Below are positions 13,949 to 19,038 of a stretch of 19,038 nucleotides of DNA, piece after piece; the first letter of the stretch is position 1, and every line of letters begins with the position of its first letter. Under the pieces are notes generated by a model. That model did not search any database. It was not told where the DNA came from and saw nothing but the letters and a program-made list of their open reading frames with translations. A program made the position numbers and the translations under genes. This DNA comes from CAZFZQ01 sp964522845 (GTDB taxonomy: Bacteria > Patescibacteriota > Patescibacteriia > GCA-002772895), in contig CAZFZQ010000012.1 in assembly GCA_964522845.1 (NCBI GenBank), positions 1-19,038 of the forward strand, given 5' to 3'.

Positions 13949-13977
13949 ATAAATAATTAAAAAGGTCGAACGAATTA

Positions 13978-14041
13978 ACAAAAAACGTTTTTTGTAAATT
14001 TTATAACTTCTCTGAAAATTCCTAGGTAATTTTAGAGGAGG
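13978..14041 (+). promoter_or_regulatory. Structured 5' leader of the pilin gene with SD-proximal hairpin
   Basis: The leader contains a perfect 18-bp A/T palindrome, ACAAAAAACGTTTTTTGT (13978-13995). A second hairpin pairs CTCTGAAAATT (14010-14020) with AATTTTAGAG (14028-14037), with one bulged G. The right arm overlaps the start of the SD region GAGGAGG (14035-14041), which is 15 nt before the ATG. The hairpin could tune ribosome access or mRNA stability; this is inference. Confidence 0.5.
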
Positions 14042-14056
14042 AAAAAACTTATTAAA

Positions 14057-14497
14057 ATGAAAAAAGCAAAAGGTTTTACATTGATTGAGCTCTTGGTGGT
14101 TATCGCCATTATCGGACTTTTGTCCACTTTGGCTGTCGTTGCCTTAAACAATGCCAGACAGAAATCAAGAGATGCCAAACGCGTCTCTGATATAAAGCAG
14201 GTTTCCACAGCTCTTGAGCTCTATTTTGCTGATAATAACGGTTATCCGGTGGCGGCTACGGCCATTGCCATGGGTGACGCGGACCATGATTGTTTAGATG
14301 ACGGCGGTTTTGTAGCGGCTTGCGCTACTGCGCCAACCTATATGGGCGTGGTGCCGACCAACCCGGGTCCGGGTGGAGCGGCTTATACGTATATTAGTGC
14401 GGACGGCTCAACCTATACCATGTCCTTCACGTTAGAAGGTCAAACAGGCGGCTTAACCTCCGGTAATCACACGGCAACGCCTTCCGGTCTACTGTAG
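14057..14497 (+). CDS. Type IV pilin (prepilin, GspG/PilA-like)
   Basis: A 146-residue major-pilin-like precursor. It has a short basic leader cut after Gly6 (MKKAKG, then FTLIELLVVIAIIGLLS), with Glu5 of the mature protein present, and a long hydrophobic N-terminal helix. The QKSRDAKRVSDIKQVSTALELY stretch is typical of Patescibacteria pilins. The C-terminal head has two cysteines (DCLDDGGFVAAC) that may close a small loop, and a Gly/Thr-rich end. It has its own extended -10 promoter, a structured leader with SD, and a terminator, so it is a single-gene unit. The prepilin peptidase that would process it is next. Confidence 0.95.
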   Translation: MKKAKGFTLIELLVVIAIIGLLSTLAVVALNNARQKSRDAKRVSDIKQVSTALELYFADNNGYPVAATAIAMGDADHDCLDDGGFVAACATAPTYMGVVPTNPGPGGAAYTYISADGSTYTMSFTLEGQTGGLTSGNHTATPSGLL

Positions 14498-14502
14498 ATT
14501 TT

Positions 14503-14538
14503 ATAAAAAAAGCGGCTCGCAATGGCCGTCTTTTTTTA
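14503..14538 (+). terminator. Intrinsic terminator of the pilin gene
   Basis: CGGC (14513-14516) pairs with GCCG (14525-14528) and the stem extends through flanking A-run/T-run pairing with one bulge. A T-run (14531-14537) follows, 5-40 nt after the stop codon. Confidence 0.78.
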
Positions 14539-14553
14539 TAAGAATAAATAGGG

Positions 14554-14559
14554 TAAAAT
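14554..14559 (+). promoter_or_regulatory. Possible -10 box (TAAAAT) before the prepilin peptidase region
   Basis: TAAAAT lies 5 nt before an ATG at 14565, the same geometry as the near-leaderless promoters elsewhere in the window, but that ATG opens only a 38-codon frame through repeats. It may be the promoter of the peptidase gene starting at 14737, separated from it by inserted repeats. Confidence 0.35.
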
Positions 14560-14569
14560 ATAGTATGGG

Positions 14570-14716
14570 CACCCCCTCTGCCCTTCCCACTTCGCCAAGG
14601 CTTCGCGGGACAGGTCGGGCATCTCCCCCTCTAAAGAGTGGGGAGAGGACGCATCCTCCTTCCGCCTCTGCCCCCTTTTAAGGGGGAAGTGCCCCGTCTG
14701 CGGAGCGAAGGGGGAT
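14570..14716. repeat. Mosaic of palindromic repeats upstream of the prepilin peptidase gene
   Basis: It contains an exact copy of the repeat core (CCACTTCGCC..GGCTTCGCGG, 14587-14608, identical in 22 of 22 bases to 1232-1253), a hairpin at 14623-14645 (CTCCCCCTCT with AGAGTGGGGAG) and a hairpin at 14671-14686 (CCCCCTTTTAAGGGGG). The stretch is C/G-rich and shows no credible coding. Confidence 0.75.
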
Positions 14717-14736
14717 AAGAGAAAAATATCCGCACT

Positions 14737-15489
14737 ATGTTTTACTTTATTTTAATAATCATTTTCCTTCTTGGCGCGTCCATGGGAAGTTTTATTGCCG
14801 CCTCGGTTTATAGAATGGAAAATAAAAAGTCTATTTTGCGCGGCCGATCGGAATGCGAGAAGTGCGGAGCAAAACTTGGGGCGAGAGATTTGGTCCCGGT
14901 TTTTTCATATTTATTTTTGCGCGGGAAATGCGGAAAGTGCGGAAAAAAAATCGGCGTGGAATTATTTTTTATGGAGATAATTTGCGGTTTTCTTTTTGCG
15001 GCCGCGTTTTTTTTGCATCATTCACTGGTTTTATTATTGGTGCGGGATTGGATATTTTTGAGCGCGCTGGCTTTTCTTTTTCTTTATGACAAAAAATACG
15101 GTTTTTTGCCGGACGCAGTCAGTATCCCTTCTATTATTATAGTCTTTAGTTTAAACGCGGCCGCGGGGAATGACGCATGGAATCTGGGATTGGCGATTTT
15201 AGCCGCGGGCGGATTTTTCCTGGCGCAATATTTGGTGTCGCGCGGAAGCTGGGTTGGCGACGGCGACATCCGGATGGGGGCGCTTTTGGGCGCGGGGCTG
15301 GGATGGCCGGGAGTAGTTGCCGCGATTTTTATCGCTTATATTTTAGGCGCCATTTATTCTATATTTTTATTAATAACAAAAAAGAAACAAATGCGAAGCC
15401 GCATCGCCTTCGGCACATTTTTGGCCGTCGGCGGCGCGATCACGTTATTTTGGGGCGATGTTATTATTAAATGGTATTTGGGATTATGA
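14737..15489 (+). CDS. pilD: Prepilin peptidase (type IV leader peptidase/N-methyltransferase, PilD/GspO-like)
   Basis: A membrane aspartyl protease that removes the leader from prepilins and N-methylates the new N-terminus. The 250-residue polytopic protein opens with the family motif GASMGSFIAASVYRM, then a cytoplasmic zinc site with four cysteines (C40, C43, C65, C68). The two catalytic aspartates are D118 (LYDKKYGFLPD) and D177 (WVGDGDIRMG, the GxGD motif). A good SD is absent. It ends in TGA overlapping the ligA ATG by 4 nt (ATGA). The adjacent pilin gene supplies the obvious substrate. Confidence 0.93.
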   Translation: MFYFILIIIFLLGASMGSFIAASVYRMENKKSILRGRSECEKCGAKLGARDLVPVFSYLFLRGKCGKCGKKIGVELFFMEIICGFLFAAAFFLHHSLVLLLVRDWIFLSALAFLFLYDKKYGFLPDAVSIPSIIIVFSLNAAAGNDAWNLGLAILAAGGFFLAQYLVSRGSWVGDGDIRMGALLGAGLGWPGVVAAIFIAYILGAIYSIFLLITKKKQMRSRIAFGTFLAVGGAITLFWGDVIIKWYLGL

Positions 15490-17615
15490 CAAAGGATGAA
15501 GCAAAAAAAAGAATAAAAAAATTGCGCGACGAGATTGACTATCACCGCTATCTTTATCATGTTTTGGATAAGGTGGAAATTTCTGACGCGGCGCTGGATT
15601 CTTTGAAACACGAATTATATAAATTGGAACAGCAATTTCCGGATTTAATTACACTGGATTCGCCCACGCAAAGAGTTGGCGGCGAGGCGCTGGATAAATT
15701 TGAAAAAGTCGCGCATGAGGTGCCAATGCTTTCAATTGAAGACGCTTTTTCATTTCACGAAGCGCGGGAGTGGGAAGAACGAATGAAGCGCTTGTCGCCG
15801 CACGAAAAGTATGATTATTACGCGGAAATAAAAATGGACGGCCTGGCCATGTCGTTAAATTATGAAGATGGCGTGTTTGAAGTTGGCGCGACCCGCGGTG
15901 ATGGAAAAATCGGCGAGAATGTGACGCAAAATTTAAAAACCATAGAGGCCATACCCTTGCGGTTGCGCGTGCCGGGGGAATCGGAAGTAAAACATTTTTT
16001 GCAAAAATTTCCTGATGTTGATAAAGAAAAATTTAAGAAAAAGATTTTCAGTTTGGACGGGCGGGTGGAAATTCGCGGCGAGGCGTTTATGCGAAAAAAA
16101 ACTTGGGCGGAATTAAACCGCGAGCAGAAAAAGAGGGGAGAGGCGGAATTTGCCAATCCGCGCAATGCCGCGGCTGGCTCCATCCGCCAATTGGACTCCA
16201 AAATTACCGCCAGCCGGCATTTAGATTTTTACGGCTACGATTTGATTACGGATTTTGGTCAAAAAAATCACGAAGAAGCGCATGAAATTTTGAAACTCCT
16301 TGGTGTTAAAGTAAATCCGCATAATATTTATTGCAAGAATCTGGAAGAAGTTGAAAAATTCCACAAACACATGGCCGCGATACGCGCCAAGCAAGATTTT
16401 TGGTTTGATGGCATTGTAGTTAATGTGAATAATATTATTTTGTTTAAGAAATTGGGCGTGGTGGGCAAAACTCCGCGCGCCGTTTTGGCTTATAAATTTC
16501 CGGGTGAAGAGGCTACGACGCGGCTTTTGGAAGTACATTGGCAAGTTGGCCGGACCGGCGCGCTAACGCCTGTGGCCACCATGGAACCGGCGCAAATCGG
16601 CGGCACTACGGTAACGCACGCCACGCTCCACAATCCGGATGAAATCAAACGTCTGGGCGTAAAAATCCACGATACGGTGATCTTGGAAAAGGCCGGCGAT
16701 GTTATTCCAAAAATAAAATCCGTGTTGCTTCGCATGCGGACGGGCCATGAAAAGCCGATTCACATTCCGGCCAAATGCCCGATTTGCGGAAGCGACTTGG
16801 AATATAAAAAGATTAAAGCCGGAAAAAAAGAAGAAGTGGCCCGCCTCGACTCGCGAGGGCTCGCCGACGCGAGGCGGGGTGTCATATTATTTTGCACAAA
16901 TAAAAAATGTTATGCCCAAGAAGTGGAAAATATCATCCATTTTGTTTCCAAAAAAGCTTTAAATATTGATGGAATGGGCGAAGAAATCGTCCGGCGGTTT
17001 GTGGATCTGGGGCTGATTGCTACGATGGCTGATATTTTTACATTAAAAAAAGAAGATATTGCCGGGCTTGAACGTTTCGGCGAAAAATCCGCGGATAATT
17101 TGATTGAAGCGATCGGGGCGGCGAAAAAAGTTTCTTTGGCGCGGCTTATTTATGCCTTGGGGATTTCTAACGTGGGCGAAGAAATGGCCAATGCCCTCTC
17201 GCGCCACTTTGGAGATATCCACAAAATAATGTCCGCCAAAAAAGACGAATTATTAAAAGTTGGCGACGTGGGCGAGGTGGTGGCAGAGAGTGTCTTAACT
17301 TTTTTTAATGATGAAAAAAATAAAAAACTGATTGCTGAACTTTTGAAAAACGGCGTAAAGATTGAAGAAGTAAAAATCAGCCGTCATCAGCCGCTCGCGG
17401 GAAAAACATTTGTCCTGACCGGCACGCTGGAAAAAATGACGCGCGATGAGGCCAAAGATAAAATCCGCGCGCTCGGCGGCGACGTTTCTTCCTCTGTGTC
17501 AAAAGAAACGGATTTTGTCGTTGCCGGCGCTGAAGCCGGTTCAAAATTGGACAGGGCAGAGAAACTGGGAGTAAAAATTATTGAAGAAAAAGAATTTTTA
17601 AGGATGTTGAAATAA
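15486..17615 (+). CDS. ligA: NAD-dependent DNA ligase LigA
   Basis: LigA seals nicks in replication and repair using NAD. I chose the ATG at 15486 (MTKDEAKKRI), which overlaps the upstream TGA; an in-frame ATG at 15471 adds a non-family MVFGI. The 709-residue protein has the Ia domain (DEIDYHRYLYH), the nucleotidyl-transfer lysine K116 (EIKMDGLAMS), ATRGDGKIGENVT, RVEIRGEAFM, FANPRNAAAGSIRQLD, an OB fold, a Zn finger (C431, C434, C470, C475), HhH repeats and a C-terminal BRCT domain (PLAGKTFVLTGTL). The gap between the Zn cysteine pairs is about 20 residues longer than usual, partly encoded by a palindromic repeat. A lineage-specific insert lies before RVEIRGEAFM. Confidence 0.97.
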   Translation: MTKDEAKKRIKKLRDEIDYHRYLYHVLDKVEISDAALDSLKHELYKLEQQFPDLITLDSPTQRVGGEALDKFEKVAHEVPMLSIEDAFSFHEAREWEERMKRLSPHEKYDYYAEIKMDGLAMSLNYEDGVFEVGATRGDGKIGENVTQNLKTIEAIPLRLRVPGESEVKHFLQKFPDVDKEKFKKKIFSLDGRVEIRGEAFMRKKTWAELNREQKKRGEAEFANPRNAAAGSIRQLDSKITASRHLDFYGYDLITDFGQKNHEEAHEILKLLGVKVNPHNIYCKNLEEVEKFHKHMAAIRAKQDFWFDGIVVNVNNIILFKKLGVVGKTPRAVLAYKFPGEEATTRLLEVHWQVGRTGALTPVATMEPAQIGGTTVTHATLHNPDEIKRLGVKIHDTVILEKAGDVIPKIKSVLLRMRTGHEKPIHIPAKCPICGSDLEYKKIKAGKKEEVARLDSRGLADARRGVILFCTNKKCYAQEVENIIHFVSKKALNIDGMGEEIVRRFVDLGLIATMADIFTLKKEDIAGLERFGEKSADNLIEAIGAAKKVSLARLIYALGISNVGEEMANALSRHFGDIHKIMSAKKDELLKVGDVGEVVAESVLTFFNDEKNKKLIAELLKNGVKIEEVKISRHQPLAGKTFVLTGTLEKMTRDEAKDKIRALGGDVSSSVSKETDFVVAGAEAGSKLDRAEKLGVKIIEEKEFLRMLK
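16840..16878. repeat. In-frame palindromic repeat inside the ligA zinc-finger region
   Basis: CCCGCCTCG (16840-16848) and CGAGGCGGG (16870-16878) are exact reverse complements, with an alternative inner stem CTCGCG/CGCGAG. The 39-bp unit adds a multiple of three and encodes part of RLDSRGLADARRG between the cysteine pairs. It does not share the CCACTTCGCC core, so it may be a different family. Confidence 0.65.
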
Positions 17616-17627
17616 TCTCCCGCTTCC

Positions 17628-17633
17628 TATAAT
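17628..17633 (+). promoter_or_regulatory. TATAAT -10 box for gatC
   Basis: TATAAT ends 10 nt before the gatC ATG at 17644, with no SD between. A weak TTGAAA at 17607-17612 could be a -35 box with a short 15-bp spacer. It would give a leader of only a few nucleotides. Confidence 0.55.
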
Positions 17634-17643
17634 ATATAGCAAT

Positions 17644-17937
17644 ATGAAACTTTCAAAAGAAGAGGTGCAAAAAATAGCTGAATTGGCGAGGATTGAGTTA
17701 CAAGATAAAGAGATAGAAAAATACCGCGATCAATTGTCGGATATTTTGGGTTACGTGAATAAATTGCAAGAGGTGGATACCAAGGGCGTGGAAGCGGCGC
17801 ATGCCACGGATTTGATTAATGCCTGGCGCGAAGATGAAGTTAGGGGTTGTGGCGCGGATGAGCGCAAACTTATTTTTGAAAACATGCCGGATAAAGAAAA
17901 TGACCAGCTGAAAACGATTGGAATTTTTAAGAAATAA
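17644..17937 (+). CDS. gatC: Asp-tRNA(Asn)/Glu-tRNA(Gln) amidotransferase subunit C
   Basis: GatC is the small subunit that stabilises GatA and bridges it to GatB in the GatCAB complex, which converts mischarged Glu-tRNA(Gln) and/or Asp-tRNA(Asn) to the correct aminoacyl-tRNA. The 97-residue protein matches the family throughout: LSKEEVQKIAELARIEL, then YRDQLSDILGYVNKLQEVDT, and an extended region with DEVRG that wraps around GatA. The gatA ATG follows 2 nt after its stop, giving the usual gatC-gatA order. A TATAAT box lies 10 nt upstream with no SD. Confidence 0.96.
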   Translation: MKLSKEEVQKIAELARIELQDKEIEKYRDQLSDILGYVNKLQEVDTKGVEAAHATDLINAWREDEVRGCGADERKLIFENMPDKENDQLKTIGIFKK

Positions 17938-17939
17938 TT

Positions 17940-19038
17940 ATGAACCTAAACGAACTTACAATTTCAGATGCGCACAGAGGGTTGAAGGCTAAAGAATTTT
18001 CCGCAAGAGAACTGACGGACGATTGTCTTGTCGCAATTAAAGAAAAAAATGGCAAGCTGAATGCGTATCTCACGATTTTTGAAGAAAGCGCGCTGGAACA
18101 TGCGCGCGAGGCGGATCTAAAAATCGCAAAAGGCGAAGAAATCGGCGAGCTCACCGGCATCCCTTTGGCTATCAAGGATAATATTTTAATTCAAGGAACG
18201 CGCGCCACGTCAGCGTCAAAAATTTTGGAAAATTATATTTGCACTTATGACGCGACCGTGATTGAACGGTTGCGAAAAGCCGGAGCGATTTTTTTGGGAA
18301 AAACGAATATGGATGAATTTGCCATGGGATCATCCACGGAAAATTCCGCATACGGCGCCACAAAAAATCCGCACAATATTAAAATGGTTCCGGGCGGTTC
18401 GTCCGGCGGTTCTGCCGCGGCCGTGGCCGCTGATATGTGCTTGGGCGCGTTAGGAAGTGATACGGGCGGATCAATCCGCCAGCCGGCCGCCTTATGCGGC
18501 ACGGTGGGGCTAAAGACCTCCTATGGCCGCGTCTCCCGCTATGGCCTTATGGCCATGTCATCATCTTTGGATCAAATCGGCCCATTCGCCAAAACCGTGG
18601 AAGACGCGGAAATAATTTACCGCGCCATTGCCGGACATGATGAACGCGATTCCACCACTGCGGATAAAAAAGTGGAAACCGGCGGCAAAATTGATTTTAA
18701 AAATTTAAAAGTTGGTCTGCCAAAAGAATATTTTTCTTCGGAATTAAGTCATGACATCAGGGAAAAAATAAATCAAAAAGTCCGCGAATTGGAAAAAGCC
18801 GGCGCGAAAATTCAAGAAGTTTCCTTGCCTCATACGGAATATGGATTAGCGGTTTATTATGTTATTATGCCATCAGAGGTTTCGTCCAATTTGGCGCGGT
18901 TTGACGGCATCCGTTATGGGTTTTCAGTCTACGGAGAAAAGGGTGCGGGCACCGCGAAGCTTCAGCGAAGTGGTGTGGATAACTTATTTGATGTTTATAA
19001 AAAATCGCGCGCCTCGGGTTTTGGCGATGAAGTGCGCC
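17940..19038 (+). CDS. gatA: Asp-tRNA(Asn)/Glu-tRNA(Gln) amidotransferase subunit A (3'-partial)
   Basis: GatA is the amidase subunit that releases ammonia from glutamine for the GatCAB reaction. The ATG at 17940 lies 2 nt after gatC, and 366 codons are visible before the window ends, of about 480 expected. The amidase-signature catalytic triad is intact: Lys79 (LAIKDNI), cis-Ser154 (PGGSSGGSAAAVAAD) and Ser178 (GSDTGGSIRQPA), the same numbering as the well-studied Staphylococcus aureus enzyme. Near the visible end, between ARFDGIRYGF and VDNLFDVYKKSRASGFGDEV, the protein is about 13 residues longer than common relatives. Residues 338-345 (TAKLQRSG) are encoded by a copy of the palindromic repeat core. 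Confidence 0.96.
   Translation, partial: MNLNELTISDAHRGLKAKEFSARELTDDCLVAIKEKNGKLNAYLTIFEESALEHAREADLKIAKGEEIGELTGIPLAIKDNILIQGTRATSASKILENYICTYDATVIERLRKAGAIFLGKTNMDEFAMGSSTENSAYGATKNPHNIKMVPGGSSGGSAAAVAADMCLGALGSDTGGSIRQPAALCGTVGLKTSYGRVSRYGLMAMSSSLDQIGPFAKTVEDAEIIYRAIAGHDERDSTTADKKVETGGKIDFKNLKVGLPKEYFSSELSHDIREKINQKVRELEKAGAKIQEVSLPHTEYGLAVYYVIMPSEVSSNLARFDGIRYGFSVYGEKGAGTAKLQRSGVDNLFDVYKKSRASGFGDEVR
18951..18974 (-). repeat. In-frame palindromic repeat core inside gatA
   Basis: The reverse complement of 18952-18973 starts CCACTTCGCT and ends AGCTTCGCGG, matching 19 of 22 bases of the intergenic core at 1232-1253. The flanking ACC/GGT extends the symmetry. It begins on a codon boundary and spans eight codons. 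Confidence 0.75.

Noticed and set aside
13978..13995. A/T palindrome as terminator of pilM
   Set aside because: The stem is almost all A-T with only a central CG, and lies after the pilin promoter, so it is more likely part of the pilin leader.
14565..14681. 38-codon frame upstream of pilD
   Set aside because: It runs through palindromic repeats and its proline/serine-rich product looks like translated repeat; not called as a gene.
15471..15488. ligA start at 15471
   Set aside because: It adds MVFGI, absent from the family; the ATG at 15486 matches LigA N-termini and overlaps the pilD stop in an ATGA arrangement.
905..18974. CRISPR array
   Set aside because: The repeats are palindromic, dispersed and irregularly spaced, with no spacer array or cas genes.

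Overview
The window looks like chromosomal DNA of a Candidate Phyla Radiation (Patescibacteria) bacterium, probably Parcubacteria-like. This is inferred from protein style and gene content, not from a marker-gene search. Supporting signs are a short HrcA, small hypothetical membrane proteins, a membrane-anchored Clp-like ATPase, a minimal type IV pilus set, many genes without a Shine-Dalgarno (SD) sequence, and a dense load of short palindromic repeats. TGA is used as a stop (prepilin peptidase gene), so there is no sign of the Gracilibacteria code. Nearly all genes are on the + strand.

Region 1 (1-5811) is a heat-shock cluster: hrcA (5' end outside the window), grpE, an Hsp20, two small membrane-protein genes, dnaK and dnaJ. 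A minus-strand orphan gene with its own terminator sits between dnaK and dnaJ, next to a block of inverted repeats. Region 2 (5812-6567) is a compact cassette of three overlapping small membrane-protein genes, preceded by an 84-bp palindromic repeat and closed by an intrinsic terminator. Region 3 (6571-11775) holds two unknown membrane proteins, a second copy of that repeat, a 911-residue membrane-anchored Clp-like AAA+ protein lacking most of the residues a threading unfoldase needs, and a secreted or lipoprotein subtilase with a terminator.

Region 4 (11795-15489) carries a WecA/TagO-like polyprenyl-phosphate sugar-phosphate transferase, pilM, a type IV pilin and its prepilin peptidase. Region 5 (15486-19038) has ligA overlapping the peptidase gene by 4 nt, then gatC and gatA (cut by the window edge).

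Two themes stand out. First, palindromic repeats have apparently entered core genes in frame: grpE, the clp-like gene, the WecA-like gene, ligA, gatA and possibly dnaJ. Several share one core (CCACTTCGCC..GGCTTCGCGG) that also occurs between genes. This resembles the Rickettsia palindromic elements. Second, the clp-like protein has a zinc ribbon, two membrane helices, a degenerate first ATPase site, no aromatic pore loops and no ClpP-docking loop. With its tightly linked membrane-protein neighbours it is the best candidate here for an undescribed system. Several genes have a TATAAT box only 6-10 nt before the start codon, which suggests leaderless or near-leaderless transcripts.
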